The position numbers and the translations under genes are program-made. From CAYOUV01 sp964407265 (GTDB taxonomy: Bacteria; Chloroflexota; Anaerolineae; Anaerolineales; Villigracilaceae), in the NCBI GenBank assembly GCA_964407265.1, contig CAYOUV010000001.1, forward strand, positions 1-64,000: a stretch of 64,000 bases of DNA, written 5' to 3'. Positions 41,772-50,049 of this stretch are shown here, one piece after another (position 1 is the first letter of the stretch; the number at the start of each line of letters is the position of its first letter). The notes beneath the pieces were generated by a model, which saw only the letters and a list, made by a program, of their open reading frames with translations, was not told the origin of the DNA and made no database searches.

Positions 41772-42265
41772 TCTCTGACCTCTTTTTTGATTGGCCAGGC
41801 CACCAGGCTGTAAACTGCCAACAAAGCCCCCATTGGGAGTCCGCCAAACAAAACACCGGTCAAACGTGTGGTAATCGTCAAGGGCTCCTGTACGTCCAGA
41901 CCAAGATATTTGGTTGGCTGGAAGGAACACTGAAAAGCGTAATTTTGTTCCTGATCAAGTACCAGGCTGGCAGATGACCCAGGCGGAACAACCAAAGGCC
42001 CGAGCTGATGCGTGGTTAAATCCTCGTTTTTTACTACCAAGGTATCGCCTACGACAAACTTCATTTCCGCCGGAAGAGACGGCGTACTTTGGCCTTGTGC
42101 AACCCGCTCAGCTGTGCCAGCCGGGATTACTAATTCAACCTGTTCTGGAGGCCGTGTCTCTACATTTTTTTGGAAATGAAAACCAACTTCGCTCAACACA
42201 AATCCAAAAACCACTCCCACCAATATTGAAAGCGCCACACGTCGTGCAACAATTTTCCAATCCAT
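41768..42265 (-). CDS. Membrane-anchored cupredoxin-like protein of the oxidase operon
   Basis: A 165-residue protein: N-terminal helix (about 8-28), outer domain (about 45-125) with cupredoxin-like pattern (VVGDTLVVKNEDLTTHQLGP, YAFQCSFQP), and a C-terminal helix (about 135-157). H86 and C113 could be copper ligands, but the usual Cys-x-x-x-x-His-x-x-x-x-Met ending is not kept, so copper binding is uncertain. SD AGAAGGA lies before ATG 42265. Its place between SURF1 and CoxIV-CoxIII genes suggests a role in copper delivery, oxidase assembly or an accessory subunit. Confidence 0.7.
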   Translation of the reverse strand: MDWKIVARRVALSILVGVVFGFVLSEVGFHFQKNVETRPPEQVELVIPAGTAERVAQGQSTPSLPAEMKFVVGDTLVVKNEDLTTHQLGPLVVPPGSSASLVLDQEQNYAFQCSFQPTKYLGLDVQEPLTITTRLTGVLFGGLPMGALLAVYSLVAWPIKKEVRE

Positions 42266-42348
42266 ATTTTTCCTTCTAGCAATAGCGTCCCATCCCGGTT
42301 GAAATTGAGAGGCGCGACGAGACGTCCATCGCGCCTCTGCTCTCACTT

Positions 42349-43113
42349 CTAAAGCAGCGTACCAATTAAGTACAGCGCCGGATAAAAGAAGATCCAGACG
42401 ACGTCTATAAAATGCCAATATACTGTTGCGGCTTCAACGCCCCAGTGCTTTTCCTGCGAGTAGCCTCCACGCATTCCGTTGCGCAGGACAATCATCAAGA
42501 AGATTACACCGGTTAAAACATGGAATGCATGCATACCGGTCATCATGAAGAAGACCGCCCCAGCGGCACCCGAATCAGGAGTGATTCCTTCGGCAATTGC
42601 CGAAGGCCATTCGATCCCGATCACACCCGCCAGGAATGCGATCCCAAGGATCAGGGTCAGGCTCATCCCGATCAGGAAATTTTTGCGGTCCCCGTGTTCC
42701 ATCGCCGCCTCGGCGCGATTTACAAAAAACGATGAGAGCAGCAACACGGAAGTAACCGCCAAGCCTAATTCCTGGTTAAGGTGTGGGCGCGTCAGACCAA
42801 GCAGATTAAAACGCGTGACCAGCAGGCCAGTAAAAACGAAGGAATCTGATAAGAGAAAGAGCCACAAACCTAAGCGGTTTGTCCCGGTCTTGTATTCGTT
42901 GCCGTGTGGATCAATATCAGTCTCAGCCTGAGCCAACCGGTAAACGTGCATGTAGTAATACATTACCAGGCCGGCCTTTGCCAATGCCATCACGATTAAA
43001 ATTAGCACCGAGGCGAAGGTTAAAGCCACCCAAAACTCGGCTGCGGTTAGAAAAGCCAGCAGGATAAATATGCTGATACCCAGGCGATATGCGTACGATT
43101 TGTTGTGTTCCAT
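42349..43113 (-). CDS. Fused cytochrome c oxidase subunits IV and III
   Basis: A 254-residue protein joining two usually separate subunits. Residues about 1-65 have two helices and the Lys-Tyr-Met-His end (AKAGLVMYYYMHVY) of the CtaF/CoxIV (prokaryotic subunit IV) family. Residues about 78-254 are a five-helix CtaE/CoxIII (RLGLWLFLLSDSFVFTGLL, MTGMHAFHVLTGVIFL, YWHFIDVVWIFFYPALYL). Subunit III supports proton uptake and stability of the catalytic core. SD GGAGAGGA lies before the ATG. It follows ctaD by 17 bp in the same operon. Confidence 0.88.
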   Translation of the reverse strand: MEHNKSYAYRLGISIFILLAFLTAAEFWVALTFASVLILIVMALAKAGLVMYYYMHVYRLAQAETDIDPHGNEYKTGTNRLGLWLFLLSDSFVFTGLLVTRFNLLGLTRPHLNQELGLAVTSVLLLSSFFVNRAEAAMEHGDRKNFLIGMSLTLILGIAFLAGVIGIEWPSAIAEGITPDSGAAGAVFFMMTGMHAFHVLTGVIFLMIVLRNGMRGGYSQEKHWGVEAATVYWHFIDVVWIFFYPALYLIGTLL

Positions 43114-43130
43114 GAATCCTCTCCCGCCCC

Positions 43131-45167
43131 TTATTTAATAAACCGAATATATTCGGAGCCAGGTAAACCGTAATCATAAGGTTCCCCGACGACTTCGAAG
43201 GGCTGGTCGTAATTATGAACAGGCATTGGTGAAGGCACTTGCCATTCCGGCGAACGCGATTCCCAGATATTATTCTTAGCTTCTTGCCCATGCTTGATGC
43301 TGTAGAAGAAGTTGTACATAAAAATCACAACTGAGGTTGCGATCAAGAACGCTGCGATGGTCATGATCAAGTGATACGTGTCAAAACCCAACGCGGGGTC
43401 GTAATCAGCGATGCGACGGCGCATTCCGAGCAAACCAACCCGCATCATGAACAGGGTCAAGATCAGAAAAGAAGGCGTCATCAACCAGAAATGCAGCTTG
43501 CCAAGCTTTTCACTCATGCGGCGGCCAGTTGCTTTTGGAAACCAATAATAAATCGCCGCGAAGAATGGAAAGATGTACCCGCCAAACATTGTGTCGTGGA
43601 AATGGCCGACGATATAGTAGGTATCGTGCAACTGCAAGTCGGTCGAGACGGTCGCATTCGGCGGTCCGGATAAGCCGCCAAGCAAGAAGACTACAATTGC
43701 GCCCAAGACAAACAACATCGGTGTGGGGGTTGTAATTTTCCCCTGCCAGATTGTCCCAACCCACGAGAAGAATTTTACTCCCGTCGGGATAGCTACCAAC
43801 AACGTACTGTACATGAATGGCACCCGCAGGTATTCGTTCATACCCGAGGTGAACATGTGATGCGCCCACACCAGGAAACCAACCAGGGCTATTCCCAGTG
43901 AGGACATTGCAATCCATTTGTAGCCAAACAGCGGTTTGCGAACAAAAACAGGCAAAAGCTCGCTGATCACACCCAGTCCGGGTAGAACGAAGACGTAGAC
44001 TGCCGGGTGCGAATAGAACCAAAACAGATGTTGGAAAAGAACCGGATTGCCGCCTTTGGCCGGATCAAAGAAGCCCATACCCAATAAGCGCTGGAACATA
44101 ACCAATTGGAACGATAATCCGATCAACTGCGTGGCTGTCAGGGAGATAATCGACGTCGCAATTGCACCCCAGACGAAAATCGGCATGCGGAAGGCGATCA
44201 TTCCTTTTGCGCGCACACGTACAACTGTCGCAATCAAATTCAACCCGCCAAGAATGGACGACCAGCCAGCAAAGAATACGCCCAGGAAGAACATCTGCAT
44301 CCCAACTGGCGCCCGGGCTGAAAGCGGTGGATAACCGGTCCAACCGGTGTCAAACCCTCCCAAGAAAAGGCTGGAGAGTAACAATACCGCAGCCGGGACA
44401 GCCACCCAATAGGAGAAAGCATTCAGGCGCGGGAAGGCCATGTCATCTGCACCGACCAGCAACGGCACCAGATAATTCATCATACCGGCAATGCCTAACA
44501 AGATCGAGACGATCATGACCATGCCGTGCAGGCTCATCAGGGTGTTATATACCTGTAAACCATTCTGATCAAAAATATTAAAGGTCGTTTTTAGGAATTG
44601 CAGGCCCGACTCTGCCAATTCAGTTCGGAAGATAAGCGCGAACAAACCACCAACGCTGAGTAAAAGCAAGGCGGTAACGGTATATTGAATTCCGATCACT
44701 TTGTGGTCATACGACACACCGAAGTATTTTTCCCAACCAGGAGCATCTTCGTGATGATCAGATGTCTGTTCGCCCTTCGCCCACCTGAACCAGTCATTCA
44801 AGACCCCAACGCCTACCAAGAAGGAAAGAGCACCGACAAAACCACCAAAAACCCAGGCTGGTTCACTGAAGAGAAATTTAGCGAATGGCTCGAGTCCCAT
44901 CAGGACCCGGATTCCCGTTACAAATAGCGCACCCAAAAGTGTGCCAATGACCTGCCATGTCAGACCTCGCGTAATTCCACGATAGCCAAGCACTCCAAAG
45001 AAAAAAGCGGTTGCCCCGAACAACATTGCAAACAGCCCGCTAATTGGTCCCGAAAAATGAACTTCCCCAGTGACCAGAGCGTCCAGCCCTAATCCTATTA
45101 AGTAACCTACCAACGCACCCGCGGCTAACAGCCATAAGCCGCGCAAGACGGGTGACAATTTTTTCAT
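43131..45167 (-). CDS. ctaD: Cytochrome c oxidase subunit I with N-terminal membrane extension
   Basis: Catalytic heme-copper subunit of 678 residues. The COX1 core starts at about residue 152 (DHKVIGIQY). Ligands are H214 (SLHGM, low-spin heme a), CuB H387 with cross-linked Y391 (YSHPAVY), HH at 436-437, and H522/H524 (GHFHD). K465 (PTGVKFF) marks the K-channel, and the YSHPxVY motif in place of GHPEVY points to the A2-type oxidases such as caa3. Residues 1-130 add about four hydrophobic helices not present in standard CtaD. SD GAGGAGG. It directly follows ctaC. Confidence 0.94.
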   Translation of the reverse strand: MKKLSPVLRGLWLLAAGALVGYLIGLGLDALVTGEVHFSGPISGLFAMLFGATAFFFGVLGYRGITRGLTWQVIGTLLGALFVTGIRVLMGLEPFAKFLFSEPAWVFGGFVGALSFLVGVGVLNDWFRWAKGEQTSDHHEDAPGWEKYFGVSYDHKVIGIQYTVTALLLLSVGGLFALIFRTELAESGLQFLKTTFNIFDQNGLQVYNTLMSLHGMVMIVSILLGIAGMMNYLVPLLVGADDMAFPRLNAFSYWVAVPAAVLLLSSLFLGGFDTGWTGYPPLSARAPVGMQMFFLGVFFAGWSSILGGLNLIATVVRVRAKGMIAFRMPIFVWGAIATSIISLTATQLIGLSFQLVMFQRLLGMGFFDPAKGGNPVLFQHLFWFYSHPAVYVFVLPGLGVISELLPVFVRKPLFGYKWIAMSSLGIALVGFLVWAHHMFTSGMNEYLRVPFMYSTLLVAIPTGVKFFSWVGTIWQGKITTPTPMLFVLGAIVVFLLGGLSGPPNATVSTDLQLHDTYYIVGHFHDTMFGGYIFPFFAAIYYWFPKATGRRMSEKLGKLHFWLMTPSFLILTLFMMRVGLLGMRRRIADYDPALGFDTYHLIMTIAAFLIATSVVIFMYNFFYSIKHGQEAKNNIWESRSPEWQVPSPMPVHNYDQPFEVVGEPYDYGLPGSEYIRFIK

Positions 45168-45185
45168 AGCCAGATCCTCCTCAGA

Positions 45186-46196
45186 TTATTTCACCGTCTT
45201 GATAAAAGCGACGATGTCGTTGATTTGCGCATCAGTCAAGCTGAACTGCGGCATGGCACCTGCCTGGAAGCCATTGACAATTTTAGCGCCCGGATTCTTG
45301 ATCGACTCGACGATGTAGGCTTGGTCTGCGGTGACCTTGGTACCGTCGTTCAATTCAACTTCAGAGCCGAATAAACCTTTCCAGGATGGTCCGACACCAG
45401 CCGATCCATCCAAGGAGTGGCAGGCTTTGCAGCCAATATTTTCGTAGAGCTGCTGTCCACGCGTCGGATCAGGAGACCCTGAAGCTGCTGCTGCAGCGGC
45501 GGCCTGTTCTTTCTGTACCCAGGCCTGAAAGTCCGCTTCGGAAACAACGTGGATAGGGGCCAGCATATAGGCATGGGAAGTACCACATAATTCCGCACAG
45601 CGGACTTTATAATCCCCCAGCAACGTCGGCGTAATCCGATATTCGGTTGTGCGGCCAGGAACCAGGTCCTGCTTGACCCGGAATTCAGGCACCCAGAATG
45701 AGTGGATGACATCCTTGGAGGTCATATTGAGCAGGACTTGCTGGTTGACTGGCAAATACAATTCATTCGACTGAATTCCGTAATCCGGGTAATTAAAACT
45801 CCAGGCCCACTGAATCCCGGTTACCGAGATCTGCATGGCTTGCGGATCGACGCGGCGTGTCTCGCCCAGAGATTGCGCGCCTAAATAGGCAAAAGCCAAT
45901 ACGGTGATCAATGGAACAACTGTCCAGACAATTTCGAGGCGGGCGTTACCATCAAAATACGCGCCATCGCCGGTTTCACCGGGTCTGCGCCGAAAAACAA
46001 TCAAACTATATACAAGAGGAACGACGATCAGGGAAAACAGGAATGAGATCGCGATAACCTCCAGATTAAACAGGTTATCGATGGAGACAGACTGGGCGCT
46101 GGCTTCGACAGGCATCAAACCAATGGTATTCAACCCGGTATATACCAGCATAGTCGACGCCAAGACCAGGGCTGCTACGAATACAAAACGTCGCAT
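45186..46196 (-). CDS. ctaC: Cytochrome c oxidase subunit II with C-terminal cytochrome c (caa3 type)
   Basis: A 336-residue subunit that receives electrons. A signal-like helix (about 5-25) and two membrane helices (about 45-68 and 90-108) lead to the CuA domain with ligands H165 (VIHSFWVP), C200, C204, H208 and M211 (CAELCGTSHAYM). An Ala-rich linker precedes a fused class I cytochrome c domain with CKACH (C256, C259, H260) and a distal Met in AGAMPQF. This fusion defines a caa3-type enzyme and removes the need for a separate soluble cytochrome c. First structural gene of the operon; SD GAGGAGAA. Confidence 0.94.
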   Translation of the reverse strand: MRRFVFVAALVLASTMLVYTGLNTIGLMPVEASAQSVSIDNLFNLEVIAISFLFSLIVVPLVYSLIVFRRRPGETGDGAYFDGNARLEIVWTVVPLITVLAFAYLGAQSLGETRRVDPQAMQISVTGIQWAWSFNYPDYGIQSNELYLPVNQQVLLNMTSKDVIHSFWVPEFRVKQDLVPGRTTEYRITPTLLGDYKVRCAELCGTSHAYMLAPIHVVSEADFQAWVQKEQAAAAAAASGSPDPTRGQQLYENIGCKACHSLDGSAGVGPSWKGLFGSEVELNDGTKVTADQAYIVESIKNPGAKIVNGFQAGAMPQFSLTDAQINDIVAFIKTVK

Positions 46197-46227
46197 AGGT
46201 GGTTCTCCTCGCTTGAGAATTTGTAGC

Positions 46228-46602
46228 TCATGACCAGGGATTGGTCAGCCAATCTTCCGCCTGAGCAGACGAAAGACGACGGCGATCATAAATCACGACC
46301 GGCTCGGAAGCGCCCAACGAAACCAGCACGACCTGCATCGGGGCTTCACCACTCATAAACCGGTTGAGGAATTCGTCCCGGTTCATCGCCTGGTCATCAT
46401 GATCGACAATTACCAGATCAGGCTGTTTCTCTTCCAGAGCCGTGAGTGTTTCTTCCATGGTTGCCGGCATGCCAACGATGACAGCCGAATCGCCCCAACG
46501 CTCCGCATAAACCTTACGCAACCCCTCACGAAACAAGGGGTTGGCGGAAGCAATCAAAACGCGGCGGGGATATTGGGACTGATTGGACATAAGGCAAATC
46601 AA
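46228..46602 (-). CDS. Degenerate receiver-domain protein heading the oxidase cluster
   Basis: A 124-residue protein with a receiver-like fold pattern. The phospho-acceptor position is kept as D67 (PDLVIVDHDD), but the acidic pair normally after strand 1 is lost (VLIASANPLFREGL) and the late Lys is not found, so phosphorylation is unlikely. A C-terminal RRRLSSAQAEDWLTNPW tail is unusual. It is probably a pseudo-receiver acting by protein contact. The TTG at 46602 has AAAGGGG 6 nt upstream and was preferred; ATG 46590 has no SD. Spacing of 31 bp to ctaC suggests co-transcription. Confidence 0.65.
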   Translation of the reverse strand: MICLMSNQSQYPRRVLIASANPLFREGLRKVYAERWGDSAVIVGMPATMEETLTALEEKQPDLVIVDHDDQAMNRDEFLNRFMSGEAPMQVVLVSLGASEPVVIYDRRRLSSAQAEDWLTNPWS

Positions 46603-46683
46603 TTAATGCCCCTTTAATTTACCAAATGTTCTCTTATTTGTCACTTATATAGCTTCTACAAACGAGGGATTTAATAAACACAA

Positions 46684-46707
46684 GCGGGTGATCTTGGTAT
46701 CACCCGC
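46684..46707 (-). terminator. Terminator after the NarL-type response regulator
   Basis: GCGGGTGAT and ATCACCCGC form a perfect 9-bp stem around a 6-nt loop. On the minus strand it is followed by TTGTGTTTATTAAA, a weak U-rich tract. It separates the regulator gene from the oxidase operon. Confidence 0.75.
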
Positions 46708-46735
46708 CTGTCATCACCCTAAAATAAATTGAGAA

Positions 46736-47374
46736 CTAAATAATGCCTTGCTGCGCAGCCTTTGCCACCGCTTCCGCCCGATTATTGACTTCCAGTTTTT
46801 CCATAAGGTGACGGATATGCGTTTTGACCGTATTATCAGAGATAAAGAGTTCCTCAGCAATTTGGGCGGTCGTTAAGCCGTGAGTCAGGCACCGCAGCAC
46901 ATCCATCTCTCGTTCGCTGAGCAATTCCGCGGCCCGCTCGATCCTGGCATTACGTAGGACAGTGAAGACTTTACTGGTCATCTCAGGCGACAGAATGGAA
47001 TGTCCCTGGGCGACCTGCAGGAGCGTTTGACGCAACGTTTCGGGTTCGGCATTCTTGAGCAAATAACCGTCAGCGCCGTTCATAATTGCCCCGACCAAAT
47101 CGACATCCTGCTGGGAAATGGTCAGCATCAGGATACGTACATCCACTCCAATTTTTCGCAGCATCTCAAGCGTTTCGATCCCGCTCAGTCCCGGCATATT
47201 GACATCCAGCAAGATGATCTGGGGGTTGGAGGAACGTACCACTTCCAATGCTTCCATGCCGGATCCCGCCTCTCCTACCACCTCAAACTCGGGCATCTCG
47301 GACAACAAACCGACCAATCCGCGCCTAAAAAGTACGTGGTCATCCACTACCACCAGGCGAATTTTTTCGCTCAC
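46736..47374 (-). CDS. NarL/FixJ-family response regulator
   Basis: A 212-residue regulator. Receiver domain about 5-120 with acidic pair D11/D12, phospho-acceptor D57 (ILLDVNMPG) and a late Lys (LLKNAEPE). LuxR-type HTH about 148-205 (LSEREMDVLRCLTHGLTTAQIAEELFISDNTVKTHIRHLMEKLEVNNRAEAV). Its start overlaps the kinase gene by 4 nt, so the pair is coupled. Its place next to the oxidase operon makes respiratory control a reasonable inference, but no binding site was identified. Confidence 0.93.
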   Translation of the reverse strand: MSEKIRLVVVDDHVLFRRGLVGLLSEMPEFEVVGEAGSGMEALEVVRSSNPQIILLDVNMPGLSGIETLEMLRKIGVDVRILMLTISQQDVDLVGAIMNGADGYLLKNAEPETLRQTLLQVAQGHSILSPEMTSKVFTVLRNARIERAAELLSEREMDVLRCLTHGLTTAQIAEELFISDNTVKTHIRHLMEKLEVNNRAEAVAKAAQQGII

Positions 47375-49107
47375 GCAGCCTCCTCAAGGTGGATCGGGGT
47401 TTTCAGCCGTACCGTTGAACCTTCCCCCACGCGGCTGATAATCTGAAAGTCGGCTCCGATCATTTCTGCCCGCTCGCGCATACCGCGCAATCCGTGCTGG
47501 GTAATTACTGGAGCATCTTCCGGTGAAAAACCCACACCATCATCACGGACCTCAATTGTGACCAAATCCTTGACTTGCTGCACACGCAGGATCACATGCC
47601 GTGCCTGGGCATGTTTGCGCACATTGGTTAAGGCTTCCTGAACAATGCGGACCAACTGCGCCTGGATCGCTGGAGAAAAATCGTGAGAAAGAGAGTCGGC
47701 ATCCACGTGTACGGGAATATTCATGAGTTCTTCAAAGTCACGCGCTGTCGCTTTCAGCCATTCCGGTAAACGTACATCCGGAACTCGGCGCAAATCATCA
47801 ATTGCCTGGCGTGCATCCAGGTAAGCGTCCGAAAGGGTTTGATAACAGCCCCGCAAGGTCTGGCCCACGCGCTCCATTTGACCTTGCGCTATATAATTCT
47901 GCATCCGCCCTGCTTCTAATTTCAAAAAAGCCAAGGTCTGTGCCAGGCCATCATGGATTTCTCGTGCCAGCCGTCTTCGCTCATCTAAAATTGCCTGATA
48001 ACTGATTTCGACAACCAGTTGTGAATTCTGGACCATGAGAGCCGCCTGGCCGGCTACAGCCTGTAACAACAGCAATTGATGTTTTTTAAAAGCGTAGGTT
48101 TTGTGATTTCCAAGGATTAACATGCCAGTTGGTGACTCGTCCTGCCAGACCAGCGGAACGATAAGTAATGTTCGCAAATTCTCCACCTGCGTGGAGCCCT
48201 CCAGGTTCACGTTTTCAAGCGCCAGGGTTTGACGGGATATGCTGATAGTTTGCCACAAATCTTCCGCATAAGCAGGATTAAATGCCGATTGAAATTCTGA
48301 TGTCGGCTGAGGATAGTGCAGCCATAGCGGTGCTTTCAGAGTCACATTATCAGGCACCCAAACCGACACAAAATCTACCCCCAAAGCATGTTGAATATTC
48401 TCCAGTAAATTACCCAGCAACTCCGGTAGCGTCGCTCGAGTTGTATCCGTCGTCTGCAAATAATGCAGGATGTTCATTTCCTGTTGGCGGGAGCGAATTG
48501 CTTCTAGCGCCAGATCCACCAAACGAACCATTTCGCCAAGGAAGCGATGTGCCACCTGGTTAAGCTTGAGGGGCATATCGAAATAGAAATTTATCACCCC
48601 TACTTCTCGCCCGCTAAAACATAAGGCTACACAAAAAACATTCTGCGGCTCATCCATATCAGTCAGCAGGACACAGCCTTCACCTCCCTGGCGTTCCCGG
48701 CATAATTTACAGGCCTGGCGCGTTTCCGGGGTTGTCAAACGATCCTGCCATGTCGCGGATTGAATTTTCGGGGTTAAACCGTATGTGAGTGGCGAAAATG
48801 ATGACCGCCATTCGTCAAATGGAACAAAAGAGCAACCCTGGGCTTTTAAAAAAGTGCAGGCAGCCTGCATCGAAACATGGATAATGGAAGCTGCGTCGCT
48901 GGCCTCCAGTAGAAGCTGACTGAGCGATACTACGGCGTCTTTGTACTGACTTTCCCGCTCCAACTCAGTTCGAGTCGCATTTAGTTCCTGCTGTAATTTC
49001 TCCTTCTCAAACGAAGCCCGCCGCCATACAATTACCAGCATGGCAATCAGGAGAAGTAGCCCTCCAGTCAGCGCAAACCAAATAACGGGCTGATCAGCCA
49101 GAAGCAC
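47371..49107 (-). CDS. NarL-type sensor histidine kinase with two GAF-like domains
   Basis: A 578-residue kinase. One N-terminal membrane helix (about 10-29), a short coiled coil, GAF-like domain 1 (about 60-205) and GAF domain 2 (about 225-365), then HisKA_3 with H385 (AREIHDGLAQ) and HATPase_c with DDGVGF and GLRGMRERAEMIG. GAF 1 carries a Cys cluster (C133, C136 and C145: ACKLCRERQGGEGC) plus several other Cys, suggesting redox, Fe-S or heme sensing. GTG start at 49107. Operon with its regulator; the Bcp gene ends 5 bp upstream of it. Confidence 0.9.
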   Translation of the reverse strand: MLLADQPVIWFALTGGLLLLIAMLVIVWRRASFEKEKLQQELNATRTELERESQYKDAVVSLSQLLLEASDAASIIHVSMQAACTFLKAQGCSFVPFDEWRSSFSPLTYGLTPKIQSATWQDRLTTPETRQACKLCRERQGGEGCVLLTDMDEPQNVFCVALCFSGREVGVINFYFDMPLKLNQVAHRFLGEMVRLVDLALEAIRSRQQEMNILHYLQTTDTTRATLPELLGNLLENIQHALGVDFVSVWVPDNVTLKAPLWLHYPQPTSEFQSAFNPAYAEDLWQTISISRQTLALENVNLEGSTQVENLRTLLIVPLVWQDESPTGMLILGNHKTYAFKKHQLLLLQAVAGQAALMVQNSQLVVEISYQAILDERRRLAREIHDGLAQTLAFLKLEAGRMQNYIAQGQMERVGQTLRGCYQTLSDAYLDARQAIDDLRRVPDVRLPEWLKATARDFEELMNIPVHVDADSLSHDFSPAIQAQLVRIVQEALTNVRKHAQARHVILRVQQVKDLVTIEVRDDGVGFSPEDAPVITQHGLRGMRERAEMIGADFQIISRVGEGSTVRLKTPIHLEEAA

Positions 49108-49112
49108 GGCAA

Positions 49113-49580
49113 TTAACCTGTACGCAGGCTTTCAAGCACTTGCGTGCTATGCTCGGCCGGTTTAACATTCTCAAATACATCCTTGACAATCCCATCCGGG
49201 CCAACCAGGAATGTAGTGCGCAATACCCCCATATACTCGCGTCCCATAAATTTCTTTAAACCCCAAACACCGTATGATTGACAGACTTGATGGTCGTCAT
49301 CGGCTAAAAGAGGGAAGGGCAATTCGAATTTGCTTTTAAATTTCACATGGGATTTAACCGTATCCGGACTGATGCCCAGTATAACCACACCGGCTTTTTC
49401 ATAAGCTGAGTAATCATCACGAAAATTGCAGGCTTCAGTAGTACAGCCCGGTGTATCATCTTTTGGATAAAAATAGATCAAAACTGTTTTCCCATGAAAA
49501 TCGGATAACGTGCGGACTTTACCCGAATCGTCCGGAAGTGCAAAGTCAGGAGCCACATCACCAGCGCTAATTGTCATCAT
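49113..49580 (-). CDS. bcp: Bcp/PrxQ-type peroxiredoxin
   Basis: A 155-residue thiol peroxidase that reduces hydrogen and organic peroxides. Peroxidatic C46 in DDTPGCTTEACNF with the resolving C51 five residues later is the PrxQ pattern. The fold elements FYPKDDTPG, VVILGISPD and RTTFLVGPDG are present. SD GGAGGTAAT. It is the first gene of a minus-strand string leading into the sensor kinase, pairing oxidant defence with the redox-looking regulatory system. Thioredoxin- or glutaredoxin-type proteins such as those at 3.7-5.3 kb could reduce it. Confidence 0.93.
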   Translation of the reverse strand: MMTISAGDVAPDFALPDDSGKVRTLSDFHGKTVLIYFYPKDDTPGCTTEACNFRDDYSAYEKAGVVILGISPDTVKSHVKFKSKFELPFPLLADDDHQVCQSYGVWGLKKFMGREYMGVLRTTFLVGPDGIVKDVFENVKPAEHSTQVLESLRTG

Positions 49581-49604
49581 TACCTCCGCGGCCTATTATA
49601 CAAA

Positions 49605-49640
49605 GAAAAAAGGCCAGGCACGGTTTAATCTGCCTGACCT
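49605..49640 (-). terminator. Terminator after the CheY-like gene
   Basis: On the minus strand AGGTCAGGCA and TGCCTGGCCT pair (10 positions, one G-U) around a 10-nt loop and are followed by TTTTTCTTTG. Confidence 0.8.
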
Positions 49641-49671
49641 GTTAAGGTCTTGATGGGAATTTTCAACCCAA

Positions 49672-50046
49672 TCAAAATTCCTCGAGGATACCGGCCTTTT
49701 TTAACGCGTCCTCGAGCGCATCCAATGTAGCAGGTTTGGTAACCCAGGCCCGGGCCCCACCTTTTTTCGCGCGATCCAGGTTTTCCCGCTGATCTTCGGA
49801 TGAAATCACGATCACAGGGACATCGAGCAAACGCGGCTCACGCTGTAGATAACCCAAAACCTCAAAACCATCCACGCCCGGCATGTTGATATCCAGCAAA
49901 ATCAATTCGGGCGTCATTGCTGCCAATACTCCCATCGCTGCACTGGATCCATACGCAGTTCTGGCGGTGAGGCCCAGAACTTCCAACATCTGAACCAGGG
50001 CATCTGCCGTGGCGCGATTATCATCAATCACAAGTGCAATAGTCAT
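49672..50046 (-). CDS. Single-domain CheY-like response regulator
   Basis: A 124-residue receiver protein with no output domain: acidic pair D8/D9, phospho-acceptor D52 (LILLDINMPGVDG), S/T at about 82 (VIVISSEDQ) and K at about 105 (WVTKPATL). It works by protein contact or phosphotransfer. The gene follows the moeA-PBP fusion by 3 bp with an overlapping SD (GGAGGTCTG), so the two are co-transcribed, although no functional link is obvious. A terminator follows. Confidence 0.9.
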   Translation of the reverse strand: MTIALVIDDNRATADALVQMLEVLGLTARTAYGSSAAMGVLAAMTPELILLDINMPGVDGFEVLGYLQREPRLLDVPVIVISSEDQRENLDRAKKGGARAWVTKPATLDALEDALKKAGILEEF

Positions 50047-50049
50047 TGT

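Noticed and set aside
41772..42418. Long upstream starts for the SURF1 and cupredoxin-like genes
   Set aside because: The extra segments overlap neighbouring genes or leader sequence and are unlike the family N-termini; both chosen ATGs have an SD.
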